NCBI GenBank assembly: GCA_021464415.1 | Contig: CM038467.1 | Location: 21,980,011 to 22,044,010 of the forward strand | Length of the DNA: 64,000 nucleotides | DNA from: Lonicera japonica | Lineage: Eukaryota; Streptophyta; Magnoliopsida; Dipsacales; Caprifoliaceae | Direction: 5' to 3' | Shown here: positions 11,867 to 23,288 of the stretch, one piece after another | Layout: the number at the start of each line of letters is the position of its first letter | Position numbering within the stretch: the first letter of the stretch is position 1 | Made by a program: the position numbers and the translations under genes | The notes under the pieces: generated by a model | Database searches by the model: none | The model's input: the letters and a program-made list of their open reading frames with translations, nothing else | Told to the model about the DNA's origin: nothing

Positions 11867-13741
11867 TCTTCGCTTCTTTACCGTCATGAATAATGAAAAG
11901 TCTTTTTTGGGTGTTTTCCTTTTAGCTTTGAGCTCTTGGCTCATGGCTATGTGTTCTTTACCTTGAAAATGGGAATGGAGTGTTGTTTCGCTCATAGTGG
12001 TCACCTGACATAAGGCACAAGTCCACTGTCCTTGAACTTTATCGAAAGAGGGAGGGCAATAATTCATTTCTTTAACCTCCACAACTTCAGCTTTTCTCCT
12101 CTCGGTTTCTACAAGATTTGCATTTGTGTGGTTTACCTACAAAGGTGTAGATAGAGAGAGATTGATTCCATTACAAGTACATCATGTTGTAGTATCAACA
12201 GTAAAGCGGTCTCCTTGTAACTGGTGGTCTGTGTTTGTTGATATTTATGGAAAACACGTTTTCAATTGATCTCTTTCATTCTTTTCTTTCTCCATTGAAT
12301 TGACACATATTACTGTTCTAATGGCTTATTTGTGAGAAAATACTGTACTTACATCAGGTTTTTAAGCATCGTTAACAAAAACAACAAAATTACCTTAGTT
12401 TTTGTACCCTTTTCTTTTTTCTCCGTAATTGCAGGTGCCGTGATCTGTTCCACATCAGTCTTTGCACCCTTTGACAGTAGATTGATGCCAAGTGCAAATA
12501 GTAGTAGAGCAGTAATTAGTTCATTCAAAAATCAGGCATAAATCTCCATGTGCTAAAACCACATTCACTAAGCTAGTTTACTGTCACTACACTTAAAAAA
12601 AAAAAAGAAAAGAAAAAGGCACATAGAGACGGCATACATAAGGATCAAATAAAATGCACACTCGTACCTCAATTGTTGTAGCCATTTCTTTTTCCTCTGC
12701 AACGGTAACAGCCATTTCTCTTTTGCGCCAAGATTTGGTATAGCTACCTTTGACTGAAACAAATGTAGCATAAACAAAAATGTTTAGAAACATTTCAATC
12801 ATTGCTAACAAAAATTGCTATACATACACATAAATATGTATGTATATATGTAGTAGATTGAGGAATACCTTGTTAGCAATAAGGTCCTCCAAAGCATCAG
12901 ATCCAATCTCCTTGATGAATTTCTCGGCCACGGATAAAAATGTTTCTTGCGTCTTGAGAAAAAGTTCTTTATCTTGATTATTTGACGAATTGATAACTTG
13001 TAGGTTCACATAGGAGCGTAAAAGAATTAGGCTTTTGTAGGAAATATACGAGTGATCAAAGAAAGGTAGCACTAACCAGCATATTGCTACTATCTTTATG
13101 TAAGCCCATAGTGGATACCTGAATATACCAAGCTCATTATATACAATAGGTTGTGAATAATCACATGTTCCAAACATACATAACAATTTTAAAAGTATTA
13201 AAGAAATGATTGCAATTCATGTTGTAGTCAACATATTGAATACAATTGTTTTAACGATGGCATGCTATCTCAAAACCAACAAAAAATATTAAATTGGTAT
13301 AGTTGACGAACCTGTGTGATTGTGGAAAGAGAGTGACACACTTTCCGAGAAAAAATATGAGTATGTGATACCATGTCATCATTGTAACTGTTATATCGCA
13401 TAATTTCTCATGTTGAAGAGCAAAAATATTCATGAACCTAGCTAAGCGCACAAAATTTCCAGGGTAGGTGAAATGCAAAGTGGAGCCTAGCAAAATGATA
13501 TCTTTAGCACGTAAGGAAAATCTATTCGCATTTTTAGTATAAATTTTCCATATCATGGTGGAAACAAAATGAAAGCAAATCTGGGAACCACTGTTTACTA
13601 TGGAAATCAAAGGATTACCATTCAATGAATTTGTCAAAAGTATGCTCAAAGAGAGAAATCAAAGAAAAGAGAATCCAATATGTAACCAACTTCCTCATAT
13701 GATGGTTGGAATTAGTCTCAATTGCTCGAATGGAAGCAAAC
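11605..13741 (-). pseudogene. HVA22-like copy B, 5'-truncated pseudogene with gag-derived tail
   Basis: Recognisable exons on the minus strand: exon 3 at 13,619-13,741 (intact), exon 4 at 12,869-13,118 (intact; contains WAYIKIVAICWLVLPFFDHS), alpha linker exon at 12,668-12,753, beta linker exon at 12,394-12,474, and the zinc-finger/gag exon from 12,136 to the homologous stop at 11,605. Defects: exons 1-2 and the promoter are missing, the homology ending inside intron 2 at about 13,957. The alpha exon is one base short (near 12,716), shifting the frame. The beta exon has lost its AG acceptor (CTG instead of CAG). The last exon has one extra base near 11,646. The U1-type finger (WTCALC, then HFQGKEH) is otherwise preserved. 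It is not expected to make a protein. It is the counterpart of copy D in the other module. Confidence 0.85.
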
Positions 13742-14229
13742 CTGAAAATCGCCAAAACCAGTTAATAGTATTAAACCACCTAACCAGGGCACCAACCAAA
13801 TGGACTACCTTTAATTCATAATGCACAACAACTTGATGCATCAATCGTTGTGATAAAGGCGAAATTCCTTTTGCTAGTGATCAGCGAAATGCATTTGCCA
13901 AATTGGAAATAACTTTTGATGCAGTAATGCAATATCTTCAAAAACATAACGTTCAAGATAGCTATTACTACTAAGAAGTCCTAAACAAACAAGATAGCTA
14001 TTACTTGCTTTCTAATTGTTTGGTTTACAAATTTAAACAAATAGCTTATACTTCTTTCGTCCCAATTTAAAAACAAATCTTTTTTAGATCTCTAATTAAG
14101 AGCCAAGTTTATTAAAAAAAAATACAATATCTATATTTTATCTTGGCTATGTATCACATTAAAATTTTAAAAAAAATCAAGATAAATGATGACTCGTAGT
14201 TTAATTAGAGGGAATATATTAATGATGCA
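13742..14229. other. Truncation junction of copy B and start of copy C 3' flank
   Basis: 13,742-13,957 is copy B intron 2, still alignable with copy D intron 2 up to 'cataacgttcaag'. From about 13,984 the text ('gatagctattacttgctttc' and following) matches 25,755-25,990, the DNA 3' of copy D. A deletion has therefore joined the middle of B to the 3' flank of C. A duplicated 'gatagctattact' sits right at the joint (13,958 and 13,990). Confidence 0.65.
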
Positions 14230-14940
14230 TATTTTAATATGTTTTTGTTGTATTTAAAATCGATAAACCATGAAATATTATTCTACTATCTGGATCAATT
14301 ATCAAAGATGTTGAATATGATCTTCACTTGATATTGTTGCTAATTTGTGATAAATATTAATATGATGTGACTTATTATAGTACACATGCATACAACATGG
14401 TAATTACTTATAGATTACCATAACGCTCAAAAGACCAAAATAAATAGTTTTAGTTTTTTAAAAAATCTCAAATTAAACAATTAACTTTTATAATACTATA
14501 TAAACATAAAGTAATTGAATGGTAAGTAGATACTTTCCACCATAACTTATGATAAATACTTTTTTAAACTAATAGATTTTTAGGCTTCCAATTGCTGATT
14601 TAACATTTTAATTATGTCTATAAGATGCTAAAAAGATCAACTGTTCAATTTGAGAATTTTTTTATAACTGAAATTATTTATTTTGACTTTTTAAGTAACA
14701 TAGAATATTTACTATGATGTGTGCATATATATCATAATAAGATACACCACCATTGCTTACTACAAATTAGCAAGAACATCAAGTATTTATCATATTAATC
14801 ATCGTATATATAGTTACTATAATTAATATAAGAATATTTGATGAATCATTACCCCTAAATACAACAAAAATATGCAAAATTAAAAAAATATATACACCTA
14901 ACTTATGGTGAAAAGTACCTACCATTCAACTCTTCTATAA
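14230..14940. repeat. Large imperfect inverted repeat (foldback)
   Basis: Two arms of about 300-350 bp in opposite orientation. For example 'cttgatattgttgctaattt' (left) pairs with the complement of 'aaattagcaagaacatcaag' (right), and 'caccataactta' in the middle pairs with 'taacttatggtg' near 14,900. There is no coding. Probably an old foldback-type MITE in the 3' flank of copy C. Confidence 0.55.
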
Positions 14941-14977
14941 ATATAATTAAAAAGTTAATCATAGACTCATGCTTATA

Positions 14978-15285
14978 CAGGGGCGTAGCCACCCTGGTAT
15001 TGTGAGTTCCAGTGACCCCACTTAATTTTTAAAATATATGTATAAAATGTCATATTTTGAATAAATTTGAGTTGGTGCGTACTATTGACACTACTTAAAT
15101 TTTGAAAAATATAATTAATAGTGGGGTCAAATTATAAAAAAAAAAAAATAGTATGTAGCCTAATCCCAATTTCATGCCAAACTCTCTCAAAAATGTCCAA
15201 AACTTGTATGATGTATTGAGAGTTGATATTAAATCGAGCTGTTTTGGGCTGAGCCCACTGAACAAATTTCCTGGCAACGCCACTG
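14978..15285. mobile_element. hAT-like MITE
   Basis: 308 bp starting CAGGGGCGTAGCCA and ending TGGCAACGCCACTG (inverted-repeat ends). It is flanked by an 8-bp target duplication with one mismatch: TGCTTATA at 14,970-14,977 and TACTTATA at 15,286-15,293. Ends and duplication length are typical of the hAT superfamily. Short open frames within it are spurious. Confidence 0.8.
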
Positions 15286-15456
15286 TACTTATAAATGTAA
15301 AAATAAAAAAAGTATCCTCCATTAACTATGGTGGAAAGTGCCCAATATCGCGTTACCATAGACATAAAATTTCGCTAATATTTACTAAACTAATCTTCAT
15401 GCTTGTACACCACGTACAGAAGTGACCACACATTGCAAAAACTGCACCAGGGCACC

Positions 15457-18400
15457 TTAAAGGTGAGAGGCCGAGTCATTTGACCCAACCTTAGACAAAT
15501 GCTTCTTCCCCTTAAGGTGAGAGACCAAGTCAATCTGCCCACTGCACCTCACATTGCATACAGTGCACCAATGCTTCTTCTCTGCATTATCTTTCTTCGA
15601 TTTTATATTCCCATTATTAAGTTGAACCTTTTTCTCCTGTTGTTCACTCTTACTCCGGTTTACTCCATCCCCGGATATGCCCTTGTTCGGATTTTGATTA
15701 GCTTGTCCCAATTTCTTTGTCGTCGAGGATAAAGGAGAGTAGTCATTTTTGGGTGTTTGCATCTTGGCTTTGAGCTCCTGGCACTTGGCTATGTGTTTTT
15801 TACCTCGAAAATGGGAATTGAGTGTTGTTTGGCTCGTAGTTGTCACTTGACATACTGCACAAGTCCACTGTCTTTGAACTTTATCCGAAGAGGAAAGATA
15901 ATCATTCATTTCTTTAACCTCCACAACTTCGGGTTTTCTCCTCTCGGTCTCTACAAGATTTGTATTTGCGCGCTTTACCTACAAAGGTGTAGATAGAAAG
16001 ATTGATACCTTCACAAGTACATCATGTTGCAATATCAACAATAATGCTGTTTCCTTTTAGCTGGTGGTCTGTGTTTGTTGGTATTTACGGAAAACACATA
16101 TTGAATTGATCTCTTTCATTCTTTTTTTTGTTTTTAGATGGTTTTTTTTGTGAGAAACACTGTACTAACATGTATTTCGTCAAAGTCAAATTAAGAGTTC
16201 CGGGTTGAAAGACAACAATCGTAGAATTATTATTTTTTTCTGCTTTTTGGGGTTTTGGTTTTTTTACCTGTAAGAATTATTTGGTATTATTTAAAGTATT
16301 TCCCTAATCCTAAACTTACCGTCCCAAATTAGGAATCCATTTTGACTTCCAATATTTTTTTGAAAGATACACGTACATTTTTAACATAATCAATAGTCAA
16401 TACCAAACTCTTAATTTGGATATTCCAGAAAGGAATATTGGACTCTTAGACTCCTTTTAATAGTAATACAGAAAATGATAAGAAAAAACAATAGATTTGT
16501 ATGAAAAGTTGGAAAACAAGTCGAGACATGTGGTGGAATTAACTACATTTTGCCTTTTCCACATAAAATTTTTCTTTTGGGGGGTGAGGAAGAAAATATT
16601 TCCACAAAAAATAAAAAAAGACGGAGTACATATACTCATAAAAATGTGCATGAGATGGAGAGCGTCTCACCGCATGCCTCAACTTATTTTTCAACTTCTC
16701 ACATAAATCAATTGTTTTTCTTATCATTTTCCACGTTGCAATTAGATGGAGTCTTAATTCTGGAATGGGAGTAAAAGAAATCTTTGTCAGTTCTCTAAAA
16801 ATGATTTGTTGCGCATCAATCATCAGACCATCAAAATATGCATGCAAGAGGAAGTTCAATGTGCAGCACAGTTCACTAAGACTAGTTTGATTAAAAAGGG
16901 ATGAAAATCATGGATTTATAGAGCAACAACAAAAGCATTACGTCAATTGCTGCCATTTCCTTTTTCTCTGTATTTGCTACCTTGATCTCTTCTGCATTAA
17001 GATTAGGTTTTGCTCCCACTGACTGAAATGAGTACCAAGTGTAAGGAAAATGGAGAGATTGCAATTAAAAAAGTAAAAATAAAAGGTGAAATCTTGAGTT
17101 TTTCAAGATTCATCAACAAAACAACAAATTTACCTTAATTTTTGTTGCCTTTTCTTTTTCCTCTGTATTTGCAGTTGCCTTGATCTCTTCCATATCAGGT
17201 TTTGCACCCTTTGACTGTATATTGATACCAAGTGAAAATAGCAGTAGAACAGAAATTAGTTCATTAAAAAATCAGGCATACATCTCAATTTGCTAAAACC
17301 GACTCACTTAATGTCACTATATTTCTTCTAAAAAAAATTGAAAAAGGTATATAGAAAGTGCATACTTAAGTATCAAATAAAATGCACATGCGTACATCAA
17401 TTGTTGTAGCCATTTCTTTTTTCTCAGTGATTGTAACTGCCATTTTCTCTTTCGCATCAAGATTTGGTTTAACAAGTTTTGACTGAAACAACTGTAGCAT
17501 AAACAAAAAAATATTTAGAAACATTTCAATAATTGACCGCAAAACTTGCTATATATACGCATAAATATGTATATATATGTAGTAGCTTGTGGAATACCTT
17601 GTTAGTAATAAGTTCCTCCAAAGCTTCAGATCCATTCTCCTTAATGAATTTCTCGGCCACAGATAGAAATGTTTCTTCTGTCTTAAGAAAAGGCTCTTTA
17701 TCTTGCTTATTTGACCAATTGATAATTTGAAGGTTCACATAAGAGCGCAAAAGAAGTATGCTTTTGTAGGCAATATACGAGTGACCAAAGCGAGGTAGCA
17801 CTAACCAGGATATCGCTACTATCTTTATGTAAGCCCATAGTGGAAACCTGATAAGAAAATTTCCCAACCTTGTTATATACAATAAGTTGTGAATAATCCT
17901 AAGCTCCTAACATGCATAACAATTTTAAAAATATTAAAGAAAAGATTGCATTTCATGTTGCCAAAATATTGAATACAAGTTTTTTAACAATGACATGGTA
18001 TAGCAAAAGCATCAAAAATATAGCAAAATAGTACAGTTGACGAGTCCATGTGATTGTGGAGAGAGACTGGCTCATTTTCCAAGACAATATGAGTATGTGA
18101 TACCATGTCATCATTGTAACTGTTATATTCCATAATTTCTCATGTTAGTCCGAATAGCAAAAATATTCATGAACCTAGCAAACCACATAAAATTTCCAGA
18201 GTAGCTGAAATGCAAAATTGAACGTAGCAAAATGATTGCTTTAGCCATAAGGAAAATATATTTGCATTTTTAGTGTTGAATTACATATCATGGTGGAAAC
18301 AAAATGAAAGCAAATCTATGAACCAGTGTTTTTTTTTTCTTTTGGGTACATTTCGGCAAGCAATGATTGACCGAGTGGGTTGTTGATTGCCAATATCTCT

Positions 18401-19625
18401 TCCGGGTATCCCTTTTCTTCTACATCAATTTAAATTTTACACCCCCAAGCACCTTCATGGAAGGCCTAAAAAGGAAATCCAGAAGCTCTCTCAATTTGGG
18501 TAATCTTTTAGGATTTTGTTGGGTTTTTTTTCTTCAGTTTTCATTTATTTTTTATTTTTTTTGAGATTAGGTTCTTATTATCTTTTAATAATTTAGGGGA
18601 AAAGAAAAAGATTACCATTCAAGGAATTTGACAAAAGTATGCTCAAACAGAGAAATCAAAGAAAAGAGAATCCAATATGTAACCAACTTCCTCATATGAT
18701 GGTTCGAATTAGTCTCAATTGCTCGAATTGAAGCAAACCTGAAAATCGCCAAAACGAATTAGTAATATTAAACCCACCCCCAACAGGGGCAGCAAACAAC
18801 TCAATTTCAAGAACAAATCATAATGTACAACAACTCAATGCATCATTCGTTGTGATCAGGGCGATACTCCTTTGGCAAGTGATCAGGGAAATGCAATTGC
18901 CAAAAGTGGAGATAACTTTTGATGAAGTTATGCAATATCTTCAAAAGCATAGTGTTCAAGAACAAATCATTGAATCATTTGCTTTGTCCTTAAGCAATAT
19001 TAAATTGGCTATAGTATTTCCCAAATCACAATACTGTTACATAGTAAAAATCATTAAAACTTTCAAATTAGAGAGATACTTACAGAGGGTAAGCCAGAGC
19101 AAATATGGGCCTGCAAGTACACCAAAAAAAATATACATGTAATTGCACTATATATATGTTATACTCCGTAATACATTATATATACCATGCATACGTACGG
19201 ACACAAATTCAAACACCCACGTATATGTAAATGTATATATATCGGAACCGACTTTTTGCGACTTTTTAGTACTTAAATGCATACTTTTGGATGAAAGTTG
19301 GGGACCAATTCCCCCATATTTTGTATAAAATTAAAAAATAAAAATTCAACCAAAAAGTTAGTTAATTAAAATACTAAACATCTAAAATTCAACCGGGGAA
19401 GTGGTTTAGTATATCATCATCAATTGCAAATGAAATTTCAGATGAACATCACTTTCCTATACTTTAAAAAAGAAAGTTTGATTGCTGAAAAGAAACAAAA
19501 ACAAATAAACATTTCTTGTTAGCTTAATTTTGCTTAAAAGTGAGAAAATGAAAGAAAGAGTGGAATTACCAGGCAAACAAATCGACGCATTTCAGTGCAA
19601 ATTGAAGAAAACCCAAAATACCCAT
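15457..19625 (-). CDS. HVA22-like membrane protein with two U1-type zinc fingers, copy C (complete)
   Basis: Eight exons on the minus strand: 19570-19625, 19084-19110, 18616-18738, 17598-17847, 17396-17482, 17134-17214, 16942-17022, 15457-15978. They sum to 1227 nt and 408 residues, with every junction GT-AG and in frame. Residues 1-110 form the TB2/DP1 (HVA22/REEP) domain, with hydrophobic stretches around LVTYWILFSLISLFEH and WAYIKIVAISWLVLP. Residues 153-235 are a Lys/Glu-rich linker made from repeat-like exons (alpha, beta, gamma). Residues 236-408 carry two C2H2 fingers of the U1/zf-met form C-X2-C-X12-H-X5-H: C275, C278, H291, H297 and C373, C376, H389, H395. Known role of the family: ER membrane curvature, often ABA- or stress-inducible. 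U1-type fingers usually bind RNA or dsRNA, so an ER-tethered RNA-binding protein is an inference. It is the only fully open copy and probably keeps the ancestral layout. Start chosen from the conserved MGILGFLQFALKC beginning. Confidence 0.9.
16449..16753. mobile_element. Tourist/Harbinger-like MITE in the last intron of copy C
   Basis: 305 bp with inverted-repeat arms of about 80 bp starting GACTCC (the left arm 'gaaaatgataagaaaaaaca' pairs with the right arm 'ttgtttttcttatcattttc'). A TTA duplication lies on both sides (16,446-16,448 and 16,754-16,756). It lies between the gamma exon and the zinc-finger exon. The long hairpin would be transcribed in the pre-mRNA. Open frames here are artefacts of the inverted repeat. 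Confidence 0.75.
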
Positions 19626-19850
19626 TTGAGAAAACCGATGAATCGGCACTAATTCTAAATCGCTTCGGCTCTGAGGCTTGTTGAAGTAATTTAATAGGCA
19701 AAATGGGGTGAGTGGGTCAAAGAATAAAAATGACCCTTGGTTTTCAATTAATTACAAAATTGTCCTGCTGATAGTGTTGTACGGTACTACTATATTAGCT
19801 GAGGTTGACAGTCAATTGACTGTTCCTTTTAACTTTTGGACGACGTCCCT
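19626..19850 (-). promoter_or_regulatory. Promoter of copy C
   Basis: The block at 19,731-19,790 is shared with the promoters of A, D and E. At 19,803-19,820 is 'ggttgacagtcaattgac', with W-box-like TTGAC cores in both orientations, and 'gacgacgtccc' with an ACGT core follows. No strong TATA box: TATTAAAT replaces the TATAAAAT of copy A at about 19,685-19,700. Confidence 0.45.
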
Positions 19851-20136
19851 TCGTATTCTCGTATTAAAGTGAAGAGAGCCAACAATTCTGGCAAGCACGA
19901 GGTAAAGCAACGAATCAGATATAAACAGGTGAAACACGCAAAAAGCAGGGTTCACGCGCACAGTGAATTTTTATTTTTATTTTTTCTTGACAGAGGAAAG
20001 GTCGCAAAATGGGTAAAAGAAACACTTTAGTGGAGTTTAGTAAAAAATCTTAAAATTGAAAATTGAAAAAATTGTTTAGTTAATTTTTGAAAATTGTATT
20101 TGAAAAAGATATTATTTTTTTGAATATAACATATTT

Positions 20137-21112
20137 TGATGGGGTAAATATTAATTTACCATTGGTCTACAAAAATAATATTCTCCACTTTCTTTTAGAT
20201 AATTATTTAATTTCCTTTAAATAATTATCACACTCCATTATATTCCACACTTTCCTTTAGATAATTATTTAATTTCCTTTAAATAATTATCTCATTCCAT
20301 TATATTCCACACTTTCCTTTAGATAATTATTTAATTTCCTTTAAATAATTATCCCACTCCATTATATTTCACACTTTCCTTTAGATAATTATTTAATTTC
20401 CTTTAAATAATTATCCCACTCCATTATATTCCACACTTTCCTTTAGATAATTATTTAATTTCCTTTAAATAATTATCCTCCACAAAAAATTTACATTTTT
20501 GCCATTCCCCATTTACTTATAAATACCTCCCACCATTCATTCATTCAAGACACAACAAAAATACACAATTCTTCTTATCTAAAATTCATCCATCTCATCA
20601 AAGAGATATAAAGCCATTGGCAATATAAATACAAGCCAATTCAAAAAGAAATATAAGAGTCATATACTCTCTCTTTTCATACCCCGAAAAATAGAAAGGG
20701 TCTTATACCCTCTCTTTTCATACCCCCAAAAAATAGAAGAGTCATATACTCTCTATTTTCATACTCCAAAAAATACCAACAACCCTTATACACTTTCTCT
20801 CCTACACAGTTTATTATTTATTCTGTTGAAATATTTGTAATCATAATTCTATACTTGTAAATAGAATTAAGGAAATTATAGAGAGAGAGAAGTTGGTAGC
20901 TTGTATTATCATCCAAATTGATCGCCTTTGAGCTAATACAAAGCAAGTACACACAAAAGGAGGACGTACCACTGGAATAGCATAAGCGCTACCGGGGGAA
21001 CCTACCTTAAAAAAAATATCATGTGTTCACCATTGCGCCGCATTTATTTTTTATTCACCGATATTCACTTATTGATTGGTTAATTATCTACTTCTAGATT
21101 TTGACACCATCA
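20137..21112 (+). mobile_element. Solo LTR 1 (976 bp) with perfect target duplication
   Basis: Begins TGATGG and ends CCATCA (inverted TG...CA termini) and is flanked by TATTT at 20,132-20,136 and 21,113-21,117. It contains a tandem repeat in the presumed U3, a TTATAAATA box at 20,517-20,525, CT-rich text downstream, and an R/U5-like region ('gctaccgggggaaccta'). No internal retrotransposon sequence is attached, so recombination between two LTRs removed the rest. Confidence 0.88.
20186..20478. repeat. 62-bp tandem repeat in the U3 of solo LTR 1
   Basis: About 4.7 near-identical units, each containing 'cactttcctttagataatta' and 'tttcctttaaataattatc'. It sits about 40 bp upstream of the TATA box. 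Repeated enhancer-like units in U3 are known from other plant retrotransposons. Confidence 0.85.
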
Positions 21113-21839
21113 TATTTGAAAATTGAAATTTTTGTAGTATGACAATTTTATCTTTATTATTTTATTTTGATCACATAATTCTAAATAAAATTATAAAAAA
21201 ATTATATAATTTAAATCCTTGAACTAAGTATAATAGTTTTATAAGTGTTGGAGAGCTAATATATGTGTATGTATATCTCATTTATACATCATGTCAAGTG
21301 AATTTTTGAAGAGCTGATCAAAACGAAGTCGGAGTTGTTCATTAGAAAAGGGCAAAGGAGCTGATCAAATAATTATGGGGTTAAATGAATAATTGAGGAT
21401 GGCAAAATATTCCCACCAAAACTACTGACCTAGGTAGGGAGGTACAAGGTTGTAAAATTGTAGTTGGTGATGGTAGAAGAGAAAGAGGAAGAAGAGGTAG
21501 TGGTGGATGCAGTGGTTGTAGCAGAGCCAGTGGCGGTTGTGGCAGCAATGGCGGCGGTGGTAGCGATGGCGGCGATGGTTGTGGAGGCTATTATATAATT
21601 TTGTTAAAAGAAAGAGGATAAAATGGATATTTTACTGCTTTAAAAATTTTGGATAAAATTTTTAAGTTTTAACTGGTAAAAATTAAGTTACCACTTAATT
21701 TTTTGGGTTACTAAACAACTTTTTAAACCACTTAAATCTAAAAATTTTAAGTTTTCAGATTTAAGTGGCAAGTGAACAGCCCCTAACTTTTACTATAATC
21801 CAACTTTAATAACACATAAATATTTAGTAAAAAATATAT

Positions 21840-22150
21840 TATAAGTTGTTTAAGAATTAGTACAAAAACATATTTGTACTAAAATATATATTATTTATTA
21901 CTTGCGGATTTAGTACAAAAACAGATTTATACTAAAATTTGTATCATTAGTTGATTGTAAATTTAGTGCAAAACATATTTGAACTAAAAAATATATCATG
22001 AATGGATTGAGGATTTAATGAAAAAAATATATCTACACTAAAATATGTATCATTTGTTACTTACAGATTTAGTACAAAAACAAATTTACACTAAAATATA
22101 TAACATTAATTGCTTGCGAATTTAGTGCAAAAATAAATTTATAGTGCCTA
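21840..22150. repeat. Hairpin minisatellite, second locus
   Basis: About five or six diverged units with the TTTAGTGCAAA / TTTGCACTAAA (or 'ttagtacaaa') pairing and 'atgtatcatttgttacttac' spacers. Same family as 2415-2905, so it is part of the duplicated module. Confidence 0.6.
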
Positions 22151-22478
22151 TGCCAAAGTTCTAGTAAGGTCATGATACTCCGATTATAGTTGCTAGAGCT
22201 CTAAAGGAAGATAGTGGTAGTGTTGGTAGTTGGTGGTGATCAATTTATTTTAAAAATAAATAAATAAATAAAAGGTATTTGAGGTAAAAAAAAATAAGTA
22301 TTTTTATTTTAAAATATAAATATAAATATCATTCTCTTAAATATAATTATAAAAGAAACTCTTTTAACTTATTCCCTCTAAATATTTAGCAAAACAGAGG
22401 GAACAAATAACTAAGAAACGTGGCGAAAAACTGACAAAGCTATCTTATTTGCCATCTTGTTAGCATCTCAACGAAAAA

Positions 22479-22680
22479 ATGAGGAGATATTTACCTGGTC
22501 AGCATAGTACCACGTGCATGATCAAAAGGCAGAGCCAAGATGGGGACGAGGCTAAAGAAGAGTATCAATCGATGATGGGGAATTATCACTCTCAATCAAA
22601 GATGAAGAAATGCCAGCTTTTAAGCAAAAAATACATACTTCTCCGATCACATAGGCTTCAACTTGATCCACCAATTTGAT
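22479..22680 (-). pseudogene. RNase H-like (RVT_3) fragment
   Basis: Minus-strand text gives 'CIFCLKAGISSSLIESDNSP' and, after frameshifts, 'WYYADQ' ahead of a GT. It matches the pseudogene at 5182-5370 at DNA level ('gccaagatggggacgagg' in both). It is a module duplicate of that relic, not a plus-strand gene. Confidence 0.55.
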
Positions 22681-22760
22681 TTCAAGACATCACAGGAACT
22701 TAAGTACTGATACTAAGTTAGAAAATCACTCACTTCAAAAATTATGTTATTAGATAGTGA

Positions 22761-23288
22761 TTAGGGTGTGCACGGTTCGGTTTAACCGAATTATGGAGTT
22801 TCAGCGTCAACCAAACCGACATTTATGTTTTAAGATAGTGGTCGACTGAGCTGAACTAGTGAAGGCTGAAAACCGGTCAAGGTCGGTTCGGTTGGAGTCA
22901 ATTTGGTTAATCGATTTTGTTAGTTTTGGGCTTTATCAGTTGAGCCTATTTTATATTGTTAAGTCATGACTTAAAAATTATTTTTATATTGTTGAACTAT
23001 GACTTTTGACAAAAAAAAATTGGACTTGCTTTTATTCAATTGGGCACTAAAAAAAAGATTTTTTTTTCTTTAGCATTTTTTTTATATATAAAATACCTTT
23101 CATGAATTCATTTAACAACAAACCGGCTCGGTTCGGTTTTTACATGTTCTGTAATACAAGCAATTGAAAACCGAACCAACCCCTTTCAGTTTTCATATTT
23201 TCCAACCGAACCATAATCGAAAACCTTAAAAATCGGCTGATTCGGTTCAATTTGGGCTGATTTTTTTGTATTTTTTTTTACACCCCTA
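22761..23288. mobile_element. hAT-like non-autonomous element
   Basis: 528 bp from TTAGGGTGTG to CACCCCTA. It contains complementary GGTTCGGTT / AACCGAACC patches near each end. The flanks gATAGTGA and aATAGTGA form an 8-bp target duplication with one mismatch. Confidence 0.65.

Larger units (their letters stand above)
20028..21779. mobile_element. AT-rich DNA element hosting a nested solo LTR (class unresolved)
   Basis: Outer boundaries come from comparison with the copy A flank. On the left, homology to A stops at 'gaaacac' (20,022-20,028); on the right it resumes at 'taacttttactataa' (21,780). The right end ('gtgaacagcccc') and left end ('tagtggag') may be diverged inverted termini. GCC/GGT triplet-rich DNA at 21,480-21,590 is non-coding. 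Confidence 0.35.

Noticed and set aside
12568..12811. Two overlapping minus frames around the alpha exon of copy B
   Set aside because: They are the alpha exon in two frames, one created by the single-base deletion, extended into introns; not separate genes.
13251..13649. 132-codon minus-strand open frame between exons 3 and 4 of copy B
   Set aside because: It runs from exon 3 antiframe into intron 3. The reading frame of the HVA22 protein is different, and the same intron is closed in the other copies.
15132..15425. Three overlapping frames on both strands
   Set aside because: They lie in the hAT-like MITE and its edges, and the codons are low-complexity or repeat-derived.
16457..16859. 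Several frames of 64-106 codons on both strands in the copy C intron
   Set aside because: They arise from the inverted arms of the MITE at 16,449-16,753.
20186..20478. Five regular repeats considered as a CRISPR array
   Set aside because: Units are directly adjacent with no unique spacers, lie in a plant LTR, and no cas genes are present.
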